This document shows positions 1 to 7,418 of a stretch of DNA of 64,000 bases, piece by piece (within the stretch, counting starts at the first letter, position 1; each line of letters opens with the position of its first letter). The notes below the pieces were generated by a model. That model was not told the DNA's origin. It searched no databases and was given only the letters and a program-made list of their open reading frames with translations. Source of the stretch: Io17-Chloro-G2 sp965226825 (GTDB lineage: Bacteria; Chloroflexota; Dehalococcoidia; Lucifugimonadales; UBA3495); assembly GCA_965226825.1 (NCBI GenBank), contig CBDDED010000003.1, positions 2,356,001 through 2,420,000 of the forward strand, given 5' to 3'. The position numbers and the translations under genes were made by a program.

Positions 1-1574
1 TGGACGAGTTCCAGGACACCAACGTGGCCCAGTACAAATTGAGCCAGCTTCTGGCCCAGGAACACCACAACATCTGCGTGGTGGGCGACCCTGACCAGTC
101 CATCTACTCCTGGCGAAGCGCCGACATACGCAACATTTTGAGTTTCCAACAGGACTACCCGGAGGCCCGGACTATCTCGCTCGAGCAGAATTACCGGTCT
201 ACCGGGGTGATCCTGGAAGCCGCCAAAAACCTGATTGCCTCCAATGGCATGCGCCTGGAAAAGGACCTGTTCACAGCCAACCCCCAGGGGACTCCCCTGG
301 TTGTGCATGAAGCCTATGACGCAGAAGACGAGGCACATTTCGCGGTCAACGAGGTTGACAGGTTGGTCCGCCAGGAACGGTTCCATCCCGGCGACTGCGC
401 AATCATGTATAGGGTCAACGCCCAGTCCCGAAGCCTGGAGGAAGCCTGCCTGCATCGCGGCATCAAGTACCGGCTGGTCGGCGGGACAAGGTTCTACTCG
501 CGCCGGGAAGTAAAGGACCTGATCTCCTATTTAAGGGTGATCCACAACCCCAATGATGAAGTCAGCTTGGCCAGAATCATCAACGTGCCTCCCCGGGGCA
601 TCGGCGCAAAGTCCATGCAGAATTTGGTGGCCTGGGCGCGGTTACAGAATTTGTCCCTGGGCGCCGCGCTGCAGAAGGTTGCCGCCGTCAAATCCGGCCA
701 GAGCGATGCGCAATATCCTGCGTGGTCGTTAACCGGCAGGGCCGCTTCCGCCGTTGGCGCTTTCGCCGACACCATCGATGAGTTGGTGCGCGAATCGGAG
801 CGCCTGCAAATTGTGGACCTGATCAACCTGCTGTTGGAAGCCTCCGGCCTTCGGAGATTCATCCAGAACAGCGACGACCGCCCCGACGAACGATGGGAGA
901 ACATCCTGGAACTGCGCAGCACAGCCAGGGAGTTCAACGCCGAGGAACCGCGGGACGGTTTGGCCTCGCTTCTGGAGCGGTTGGCGCTGGTGGCCGACGT
1001 GGACGGGTATGAGGAGTCGGAGGATTCGGTAACCCTCATTACGCTCCACCAAGCCAAAGGCCTGGAGTTTCCGGTCGTGTTTATCGCCGGCTTGGAAGAG
1101 GGTCTGCTGCCCCACAGCCGGTCTATGGAAAGCGAAGCAGGCTTGGAAGAGGAGCGCCGGTTGTTGTACGTGGGCTTAACCCGGGCCCAGCAGCGCCTTT
1201 ACCTGCTCCGTGCATTCCGAAGGTCGTCATGGGGGTCTTCGGGGCCGACCCGAGTGTCGCGGTTCCTCCAGGAGATTCCCCCCCACCTCTTCACCGGCCC
1301 GTTGAAGGCCACCGCACCGGAGCACAATACCCAACCCAGAAGACCGTCGGTGGACATATGGGAACCCACCCCGGTCAAGAACAGCGCTCCCCCGCGCAGC
1401 CAGCTAGAATTGCAAACCGGAGACTCCGTCCGCCATTCAACCTTCGGCGAGGGAGTCGTGCTAGAGTGCATGGCTTCCCACGGCGACCACGAGGTAACAG
1501 TGGAGTTTAGCGGAGGAGTGGGCGTAAAAAAGCTGCTGCTCAGCTTCGCGCCCCTAGAGAAACTAGCAAGCTAG
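1..1574 (+). CDS. pcrA: UvrD/PcrA-type ATP-dependent DNA helicase, 5'-truncated by window edge
   Basis: C-terminal three quarters of a superfamily 1A 3'-5' DNA helicase used in repair and replication restart. The frame is open from base 3 and begins inside helicase motif II (DEFQDTN, bases 3-23), so the Walker A half lies outside the window. Visible in order: motif III (VVGDPDQSIYSWR), motif IV (LEQNYRST), motif V (TLHQAKGLEFPVVF) and motif VI (EEERRLLYVGLTRAQQR). The tail ends in a short beta-rich segment typical of PcrA (HSTFGEGVV followed by VTVEFSGGVGVKKL). UvrD and PcrA cannot be separated with certainty from this half; the tail favours PcrA. Confidence 0.93.
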   Translation, partial: DEFQDTNVAQYKLSQLLAQEHHNICVVGDPDQSIYSWRSADIRNILSFQQDYPEARTISLEQNYRSTGVILEAAKNLIASNGMRLEKDLFTANPQGTPLVVHEAYDAEDEAHFAVNEVDRLVRQERFHPGDCAIMYRVNAQSRSLEEACLHRGIKYRLVGGTRFYSRREVKDLISYLRVIHNPNDEVSLARIINVPPRGIGAKSMQNLVAWARLQNLSLGAALQKVAAVKSGQSDAQYPAWSLTGRAASAVGAFADTIDELVRESERLQIVDLINLLLEASGLRRFIQNSDDRPDERWENILELRSTAREFNAEEPRDGLASLLERLALVADVDGYEESEDSVTLITLHQAKGLEFPVVFIAGLEEGLLPHSRSMESEAGLEEERRLLYVGLTRAQQRLYLLRAFRRSSWGSSGPTRVSRFLQEIPPHLFTGPLKATAPEHNTQPRRPSVDIWEPTPVKNSAPPRSQLELQTGDSVRHSTFGEGVVLECMASHGDHEVTVEFSGGVGVKKLLLSFAPLEKLAS

Positions 1575-1819
1575 AGGGCGCGCCGGGCCGCGGCCAACGT
1601 GAACCCCCAGAGTAATTCCTGGATCCGGCTCCAGGCTCAGATGGTCGGCGAGAGCTTCCATCCCGTCATCCCCGGTCTTCCCTACCTCGCATATAGCCCT
1701 CGCCGCCCCACCGCCCTGGCACACAGGGAAAGATTGCCCCGACCGGAGCCGCGTTTTATTTGACATGCCGACTTCCCCAAGGCATGATATTTGCTGTTAT
1801 TGCGTTTGGAGGATTTAGA

Positions 1820-2911
1820 TTGAAAGCTGCTGTGCTATATCAAGCTGGGCAACCAATGGTCGTTGAAGACGTGGAACTTGACGAACCCAAAGCCCAGGAA
1901 GTGCTCGTAAAAATCGGCGCTGCCGGTATCTGCCGCAGCGACCGCCACTTTATGCATGGCGACGCTCCCATCGCTATGCCGGCAGTGTTGGGGCACGAGG
2001 GCGCCGGGACCGTGGAACGGGTCGGCCCGGGCGTGACCTCGGTACGACCGGGAGACCAGGTGATCCTATGTTTCGTACCCGCCTGTGGACGATGCAAGTC
2101 GTGCCTGGAAGGCCACTCCAACGTGTGCGACAACCACATGGCCACCGGCCCCTTCATGTACGATGGCACTTGCCGGCTGCACAAGGGCGGCCAGGACATT
2201 CACCACATGGGAAAGGTTGCTTGCTTCGCCGAATACTCGGTCGTTCCTGAGATGGGATGCATCCCCGTAGGCGCGCCCATTCCCATGGACAAGGCCGCCA
2301 TGATTGGATGTTGTGTTCCGACAGGCGTGGGCGCGGCGGTGTACAGCGCGAAAGTCCAGCCCGGAAGCACCGTCGCCGTGGTTGGCTGCGGCGGTGTTGG
2401 CCTCAACGTAATCATGGGGGCCAAACTGCTTAACGCCTCGAAGATCATTGCCGTGGACATCAAGGAGAGCCAGCTCGAGTTCGCCATGAAGTTTGGCGCC
2501 ACCCACTCGGTCAACGCTTCTGACCGGGACCCGGTGGCCCAGGTCAAGGAGTTGACCGGAGGCCGCGGGGCGGATTACACCTTCGAAGTTTTTGGCTCCG
2601 CCGACACCGTCAAAGCTGCCTATGACATGTGCGCCAAAAGCGGCACCGTAACCGTTGTGGGTATTGCCCCGGTGGGCGCCGAAGCATCGATCAACGCCGT
2701 GGATATAGTGCGAAACGAAAAGACCATGAGGGGCACATACTACGGGTCGGCCCGCTCTCAGGTCGACTTCCCAACCCTGGTTGACCTCTATGTGTCGGGA
2801 AAACTGAACCTCGACGACCTGGTGATCCGCCACTATTCCCTGGACCAGATCAACGAGGCCTACGGGGACATGGACAAAGGCGAGGTCGGACGCGGGGCGA
2901 TAGTTTTCTAG
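1820..2911 (+). CDS. Zinc-dependent medium-chain alcohol dehydrogenase
   Basis: NAD(P)-linked MDR-family dehydrogenase, 363 aa. I start it at TTG 1820 because GGAGG (1808-1812) lies 7 nt upstream and the protein then begins MKAAVLYQAG, the normal family N-terminus; an upstream ATG at 1760 would add 20 unrelated residues. Catalytic zinc ligands: C38 and H59-E60 (GHEGAGTVE). Structural zinc cysteines: C89, C92, C95 and C103. The Rossmann motif is VVGCGGVGLNV. The insertion around MATGPFMYDGTC resembles class III / mycothiol-type and NDMA-dependent alcohol dehydrogenases. Substrate unknown. It stands alone, with no co-directional partner closer than 150 bp. Confidence 0.88.
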   Translation: MKAAVLYQAGQPMVVEDVELDEPKAQEVLVKIGAAGICRSDRHFMHGDAPIAMPAVLGHEGAGTVERVGPGVTSVRPGDQVILCFVPACGRCKSCLEGHSNVCDNHMATGPFMYDGTCRLHKGGQDIHHMGKVACFAEYSVVPEMGCIPVGAPIPMDKAAMIGCCVPTGVGAAVYSAKVQPGSTVAVVGCGGVGLNVIMGAKLLNASKIIAVDIKESQLEFAMKFGATHSVNASDRDPVAQVKELTGGRGADYTFEVFGSADTVKAAYDMCAKSGTVTVVGIAPVGAEASINAVDIVRNEKTMRGTYYGSARSQVDFPTLVDLYVSGKLNLDDLVIRHYSLDQINEAYGDMDKGEVGRGAIVF

Positions 2912-3069
2912 CGGTCCGTGGTCCGTCTGACGCTGAGCGCAGCGACTCCCACCGCGGCAGATAGTAGCATGAAACCGGGACGGCTCCGACGAGTTAACTT
3001 GCGGGCCGCCCCGGCTCTCATTTTCGGTCCCAACTAGAGCCTAAGGCGTTCCTGCCAATCATCCTGGAA

Positions 3070-3519
3070 TTGGACGAGAATTTGAACGGCGAAGTAACCA
3101 TCAAGCTCGTCGAGAATGAGGAAGAGCTGGCGGGAGCTATAGCGGTGCGGTTCCGGGTCTTCGTCTCGGAGCAGTCTATCCCGCCCGAAGAGGAACTGGA
3201 CCAGGCAGACGCCACCTCATCCCACGCCATCGCGCTGGTTGAGGATACCGTGGTGGGCACGGGCCGCCTGATCCGCCAGGATCCCAGCACCGGACAAATC
3301 GGCCGCATGGCAGTGGACCGGGAATGGCGCCGCCAAGGCATCGGCGGGCAAATCCTTTTGTTCCTTGAAGATTTGGCCCGGTCCCGAGGGATGACGCTCA
3401 CCGTTCTCCACGCCCAAGAGTACGTGAAGGCGTTCTACGCTGCCCACGGTTACCAACAACACGGCGAGGTCTTCCTGGAGGTGGACATCCCCCACGTGGA
3501 GATGTGGAAGGACTTATAG
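3070..3519 (+). CDS. GNAT family N-acetyltransferase (ElaA/YjcF-like)
   Basis: 149-aa single-domain acetyl-CoA-dependent N-acetyltransferase. The acetyl-CoA pyrophosphate-binding motif A is clear at residues 81-93 (VDREWRRQGIGG), preceded by the beta-4 strand IGRMA. The C-terminal part (FYAAHGYQQHGEVFLEVDIPHVEM) matches ElaA/YjcF-type GNATs. The start is a TTG at 3070 without a strong ribosome site; no ATG is available before the conserved region. Acceptor substrate unknown. It is followed by a 179-bp dispersed repeat. Confidence 0.85.
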   Translation: MDENLNGEVTIKLVENEEELAGAIAVRFRVFVSEQSIPPEEELDQADATSSHAIALVEDTVVGTGRLIRQDPSTGQIGRMAVDREWRRQGIGGQILLFLEDLARSRGMTLTVLHAQEYVKAFYAAHGYQQHGEVFLEVDIPHVEMWKDL

Positions 3520-3567
3520 GGCAGGCTGCACTCAGTTGCGTTGTCCCGTTAGGTCCCGCCGCGCACC

Positions 3568-3746
3568 TAGAAACTCGGACGGAAACCCCGATTCTTCCCA
3601 AGCCGTTGTTTTCTTAACGTCGACTATCGATGCAATAGTGGGTGTGTGAAACGTATTACATATATTATCGTGTTGTATAAGACTGGGTTACGTCTGCTTG
3701 ACGCAGCGCGAAACCCGGCCAATGACTTTCCGGCCAGACTTCTAGG
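3568..3746. repeat. 179-bp dispersed repeat, copy 1
   Basis: About three quarters identical, along its full length and in the same orientation, to 33054-33232. Shared exact blocks include CGGACGGAAACCCCGATTCT near the left end and ACTTCTAGG at the right end. It has no open frame and is AT-richer than its neighbours. Its right end carries the stop codon of the minus-strand NIPSNAP gene. Function unknown; a decayed mobile element or a structured 3' element are both possible. Confidence 0.8.
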
Positions 3747-4038
3747 CCGGAGCCTTCTCCATAACCCGCACTTCCATCTTGGCTATGTGGCTGGTGGGGA
3801 TGTCGCCCAGAGCGGTGCGCTCCGGGGAGGCGAAGTATGCCGCCTCTTTGACTGGGATGTCATCTGCGTTGTCAAAACTGCGCACCCACAAAAACTCGGT
3901 GCGGTCGGCGTTGACCCAAGTTGCCTCCACTGGAATGCCCAGTCGCTGGTGCAACGGCCGGTTGTGCTCTTCAAACAGCTTGAGCCAGGAATCCATCATG
4001 CCCCGGTTGATGGTGTAAATTCGCAACTGGGAAACCAT
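3742..4038 (-). CDS. NIPSNAP family protein
   Basis: 98-aa dimeric alpha-beta barrel (NIPSNAP-like) protein. Start ATG 4038 is chosen because AGGAGG lies about 7 nt upstream; the longer frame to 4119 adds low-complexity residues. The sequence VSQLRIYTINRGMMDSWLKLF is the typical NIPSNAP opening, and VNADRTEFLWVRSFDNADD is the central strand pair. It sits 83 bp downstream of the enolase-superfamily gene on the same strand, suggesting one transcript. NIPSNAP proteins often accompany catabolic enzymes but have no fixed reaction. Its stop codon lies inside repeat copy 1. Confidence 0.82.
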   Translation of the reverse strand: MVSQLRIYTINRGMMDSWLKLFEEHNRPLHQRLGIPVEATWVNADRTEFLWVRSFDNADDIPVKEAAYFASPERTALGDIPTSHIAKMEVRVMEKAPA

Positions 4039-4121
4039 CCGAACGCCTCCTGTTTTTGAACTGCGCCTGCTATTGAACTGGGGTCCCGGCGCCTCAACGC
4101 CTCTCCGGGGACCCTGCACAG

Positions 4122-5210
4122 CTAACTGACCTGATACTTCCTGATCGTGTCCTGGCTGAATTCCAGCCCCAGTCCCGGCTTGTCGGGGACCACCAACTCA
4201 CCTTCTTGAATCGCCGGTGTCTCCTCGAACAACCGCAGCGACCAGGGCATGTATTCCACCGTCAGGCCGTTGGGTATGGCCGCCATGGTGTGTATCTGGA
4301 TTTCCGGTATCAGGTGGCTCACCACGGGAAGGTTGAACGCCTCGGCCATGCCCGCAACCTTCATGAACTGGGTGATGCCGCCCACCCGCAGCAGGTCCAC
4401 CATCACGATGTCCACCGACCGGGTTTCCAACATCTGCCGGAAGGGAGTTATCCCGTAGACGTACTCCCCGGCGCAAATGGGAGTGGTCAAAGCGTCGGCC
4501 ACCCGGGCAAGGCCCTGGTAATCGTCGTGAGCAACTACGTCCTCCAGCCAGAAAAGGTGGAACTCCTCCACCCGGCGGCCAATGTCTATCGCCTGGTTCA
4601 CGTCCCAAAGCTGGTTGATGTCACACATTAGGTCGATGTCGTCTCCCACCGCTTCGCGCATCACCCGCATGCGTTCCACCTCTTTCGCCGGGGTGGATTC
4701 GGCGCCCATCTGGGTCTTCATTTGTTTGAAGCCCATGTTGACCAGCCGCGGCCCGGCCTCCGCCAGGTACTCCAGGTTCATGGGGCGCATCAACGCGCCG
4801 CTGGCGTAGGTCGGGACCCGGTCGCGGTAGCCTCCCAGCAGAGAGGACACGGACCGGTTTAGCGCCTTGCCCTTGATGTCCCAAAGGGCCATGTCGATAG
4901 CCGAAAGCGCCAACGTAAATAGACCTTCCGGCCCGGCGCTTCCGGCCAATCGCCGCAGCTTGCCCACAACGGCCGCCACATCCATAGGATCGTCCCCAAG
5001 GCATAGTTCGCACAGGGAGTCCACTGCCGAACGCAGGGCATTGGTCAGCGGACCGCCGAAAAAGGTCAGCCCGACGCCGCGGATGCCGTCATCGGTTTCC
5101 AACTCCAGGGTTACAAACTCCCTGGTGGCGTCCCCCACGGGAACTCCAACCACCAGGGGGTTGTCTGCCGGGGTGCTCAGAATACGGGTCGTTGACCTTG
5201 TGAGTTTCAT
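4122..5210 (-). CDS. Enolase superfamily, mandelate racemase/muconate lactonizing enzyme family
   Basis: 362-aa enzyme of the enolase superfamily, which abstracts an alpha-proton from a carboxylate and stabilises the enolate with Mg2+. Metal ligands are in place: D197 (CDINQ), E223 (WLEDV) and E249 (CAGE). The mandelate-racemase-subgroup general base H299 (VVSHL) is present with D271 behind it. The usual K-x-K on strand two reads K165-T-Q167, so the second lysine is replaced by glutamine. This favours a one-base dehydratase over a racemase. The substrate is probably a sugar acid but is not determinable here. It precedes the NIPSNAP gene on the same strand. Confidence 0.88.
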   Translation of the reverse strand: MKLTRSTTRILSTPADNPLVVGVPVGDATREFVTLELETDDGIRGVGLTFFGGPLTNALRSAVDSLCELCLGDDPMDVAAVVGKLRRLAGSAGPEGLFTLALSAIDMALWDIKGKALNRSVSSLLGGYRDRVPTYASGALMRPMNLEYLAEAGPRLVNMGFKQMKTQMGAESTPAKEVERMRVMREAVGDDIDLMCDINQLWDVNQAIDIGRRVEEFHLFWLEDVVAHDDYQGLARVADALTTPICAGEYVYGITPFRQMLETRSVDIVMVDLLRVGGITQFMKVAGMAEAFNLPVVSHLIPEIQIHTMAAIPNGLTVEYMPWSLRLFEETPAIQEGELVVPDKPGLGLEFSQDTIRKYQVS

Positions 5211-5359
5211 CTTGTCTCTCCACGGGGCGTGATTCCGGGCCCAAACTCAAACTTATCGCGACAGTCTAGGGCGCATTCAGTCCCTGGGGAATTCGGGCCA
5301 TTCTAACATACGGCCAGGCAGCCCCAAGCCGGTCTGAAACCCGCCGGATCTGCTGGCGT

Positions 5360-5388
5360 TTGACCATCCAGCCGCGGGCCGATGATAT
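5360..5388 (+). promoter_or_regulatory. Possible sigma70-type promoter upstream of arsM
   Basis: TTGACC (5360-5365), a 17-nt spacer and TGATAT (5383-5388), about 110 nt before the arsM start. Only a moderate match; read from sequence alone. Confidence 0.35.
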
Positions 5389-5498
5389 ACTCAGATACGT
5401 CCAGTATTGCCTGTAGGGCACGGCAAACCCGCCGGGCCAACCCCTTGCGGAGGGCCGCGCCCAGCAAATCGTCCACCATCAATTTTAGAGGTATTGTC

Positions 5499-6290
5499 AT
5501 GAGCGTCGAACCCAGCAAGTCCGAGGAAATCAAGGAATTGGTCCGCGAAAAGTACGGCTCCCGGGCACGGGGAGTGATCGAGTTGCGGGAGGCGCCGGAA
5601 GCCACGACCGACGACTCCGGGGCCTGCTGCAGCCCCGCCGACCAGGAGCGGGCGATGCGCCTCTACCAGGAGTCGCAGCTTGCAGGCCTGCCCGTGGAGT
5701 CGGTGGCGGCCTCCGCCGGTTGCGGCAACCCCACTGCCCTCGCCGGGCTGCAACCTGGGGAAAGGGTACTGGACCTGGGATCCGGGGGAGGTATCGATTG
5801 TTTCCTGGCCGCAGGCCAAGTGGGAGAGCATGGCCGGGTTTTCGGCCTGGACATGACCGACGATATGTTGGATCTGGCCCGTTCCAACCAGGCCAGGCTG
5901 GGACTGACCAACGTGGAGTTCCTCAAGGGTGAAATCGAAAACATACCGCTGCCGGAGAACAGCCTGGACGTGGTCATTTCGAACTGCGTAGTTTGCCTGT
6001 CGCCGGACAAAGACGCGGTGTTCCGGGAGAGCTTCCGGGTGCTGACGCCAGGCGGGCGGGTACACATTTCCGACATGATGTCCGAAGACAAGCAGGGGCC
6101 GGCCCGCACTGACGCCGAGGCCTGGACCTCCTGCATCGCCGGGGCCGAAGACCGGGATACCTACCGGGGCCGCCTCGCCGGGGCCGGCTTCGTGGACATC
6201 GAAATCACCGAAGAGCAGGAGCGGTTGGACGAAGCGGGTATCCCCACCAACGTGGTCAGCGTAAAAGTGGTGGCCCACAAGCCGGGGTAG
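5499..6290 (+). CDS. arsM: Arsenite S-adenosylmethionine methyltransferase (ArsM-like)
   Basis: 263-aa cytosolic SAM-dependent methyltransferase predicted to methylate As(III). SAM motif I is VLDLGSGGGIDCFLA (residues 90-104), followed by the acidic FGLDMT. The cysteines that bind arsenite in ArsM enzymes are present: C43/C44 (ACCSP), C163 in SNCVV and C212 in SCIAGA. IPLPENSLDVVISNCV is diagnostic of the family. ATG 5499 is preceded by a weak AGAGG; the frame is open back to 5382, but those residues are not family-like. No arsR or arsenite pump is nearby, so it stands alone. A methyltransferase for another soft metalloid cannot be excluded. Confidence 0.9.
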   Translation: MSVEPSKSEEIKELVREKYGSRARGVIELREAPEATTDDSGACCSPADQERAMRLYQESQLAGLPVESVAASAGCGNPTALAGLQPGERVLDLGSGGGIDCFLAAGQVGEHGRVFGLDMTDDMLDLARSNQARLGLTNVEFLKGEIENIPLPENSLDVVISNCVVCLSPDKDAVFRESFRVLTPGGRVHISDMMSEDKQGPARTDAEAWTSCIAGAEDRDTYRGRLAGAGFVDIEITEEQERLDEAGIPTNVVSVKVVAHKPG

Positions 6291-6364
6291 GGGAGCGGGG
6301 CGTACGCTCCAGGAATATAATATCCAAGGATTGCACCAGCGGTTCGCAGTCAGGGGCGGAATTA

Positions 6365-6739
6365 GTGACGACGAGAGCAAAGACAGCAGAAGAACACGTC
6401 CGCATCGCCTTGGAGTTCCTGGAGCATTCGGACCGGGAGTTCGCGGCGGGAGACGCCCTGCAGGGCTCGGAGAAGCTGTGGGGAGCAGCCTCCCGCGCCA
6501 TCACGGCCATTGCCATGAAAATGAACTTGCGGCACGGCAAGTACAATGCCCGGGTGGCTGCGGTGGACCGGCTGGCCGAGGAATACGACGAACCCCTGTG
6601 GGCCACGAATTTTTCTGTGGCCCAGAAGTTTCACGCCAATTTTTATCGGGACTTCATGGAAGACGAGGAAATCGAGCGGGACCGCCCGATGGTGGACAGC
6701 TTCGTCCGCAGAATCGTAGACCCGGTAAGGCAGTCATAG
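6365..6739 (+). CDS. PaREP1-like HEPN-type small protein
   Basis: 124-aa all-helical protein starting at GTG 6365. The stretch GDALQGSEKLWGAASRAITA and the later AQKFHANFYRDFM match the PaREP1/PaREP8 family, a HEPN-like helical bundle often found near toxin-antitoxin or mobile genes. No R-x4-6-H ribonuclease motif is evident, so a toxin activity is not supported. It lies just upstream of the BrnT/BrnA/MmeI-like block on the same strand, separated by about 90 bp. Role unknown. Confidence 0.7.
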   Translation: MTTRAKTAEEHVRIALEFLEHSDREFAAGDALQGSEKLWGAASRAITAIAMKMNLRHGKYNARVAAVDRLAEEYDEPLWATNFSVAQKFHANFYRDFMEDEEIERDRPMVDSFVRRIVDPVRQS

Positions 6740-6830
6740 CGACCCTTGCCGCGTTACATTGGGTCCCCAGGCGGATACGCTCTGACGCTTAAACGCTAAC
6801 TTGCCCGAATCTTGACACAGAGAGAACTCA

Positions 6831-7117
6831 TTGCAGTGGACATGGGACAGAGATAAAGACAACCAAAACGTACAAAAGCACGGGATCACTTTCGATATTG
6901 CCCAATTGGTTTTAGTGACCCATTTACGATTACCGAAGAAGACCCATACCCATACGAACAGCGATGGAAAACCACAGGGATGGTTAGGCAAACAGTCCTG
7001 ATAGTCATACATACAGTACCAGAAGACGCCGGTGGGACTGGCCGAATCATAAGCGCACGCAAGGCGACCAGGCATGAGAGGACAGAATACCAGGAGGGAT
7101 ATGCCGAAACTAACTGA
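6831..7117 (+). pseudogene. brnT: BrnT-family toxin, broken by a single-base frameshift
   Basis: Not visible as one open frame. From TTG 6831 the first frame reads WDRDKDNQNVQKHGITFDIA, the BrnT N-terminus. After the T-run at 6910-6913, the frame one base back continues FSDPFTITEED, then LIVIHT, and ends GRIISARKATRHERTEYQ, the BrnT signature, with its stop at 7115-7117. BrnT toxins are RelE-fold ribonucleases controlled by BrnA. The frame overlaps the brnA start at 7101 by 17 nt, the usual brnT-brnA arrangement. Restoring one T in the run gives a full-length protein of about 95 aa, so this is either a real mutation or a sequence error. Confidence 0.78.
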
Positions 7118-7418
7118 ACAGCAGAAAGCCCAGCTTGACGCCTTGGCCGCCATGCAAGACGACCAAATCGACACGTCAGATATCCCAAGCAAACCCATCG
7201 ACTGGTCGAAAGCCCGGCGCGGCCTGCTCTACCGGCCAGTAAAGCAGGAAATTACGCTCAATCTGGACGAATACGTCATCGATTGGTTCAAAAGCAATAC
7301 CCCCGATAATGAGGACTATCAGCAAAACATCAACCAGGCCCTTATGGAGCACATTTATCGACAACGCTTTCCACTGCACGGTGATAAGGAGGCAAGCCCC
7401 AACCCTGAACATCTATGA
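7101..7418 (+). CDS. brnA: BrnA-family antitoxin
   Basis: 105-aa antitoxin of the BrnA family. ATG 7101 is chosen because AGGAGG (7092-7097) lies directly upstream. The C-terminal ribbon-helix-helix region reads KQEITLNLDEYVIDWFKSN, then YQQNINQALMEHIYRQR, the BrnA pattern for DNA binding and autorepression. It overlaps the BrnT frame upstream and shares a 4-nt ATGA overlap with the restriction-modification gene downstream, so all three are probably translated from one message. In known systems BrnA neutralises BrnT and represses the operon; here that repression could extend to the fused enzyme. Confidence 0.8.
   Translation: MPKLTEQQKAQLDALAAMQDDQIDTSDIPSKPIDWSKARRGLLYRPVKQEITLNLDEYVIDWFKSNTPDNEDYQQNINQALMEHIYRQRFPLHGDKEASPNPEHL

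Noticed and set aside
1563..1766. Minus-strand 67-aa open frame with a few cysteines between pcrA and the dehydrogenase
   Set aside because: Looks vaguely like an iron-sulfur fragment, but has no complete motif or ribosome site; too weak to list as a gene.
2066..2833. 255-aa minus-strand frame over the zinc dehydrogenase
   Set aside because: It is the antisense shadow of a clear dehydrogenase; no family features of its own.
5391..6380. 329-aa minus-strand frame over arsM
   Set aside because: Antisense of a GC-rich gene; His/Gly/Pro-rich without domains.
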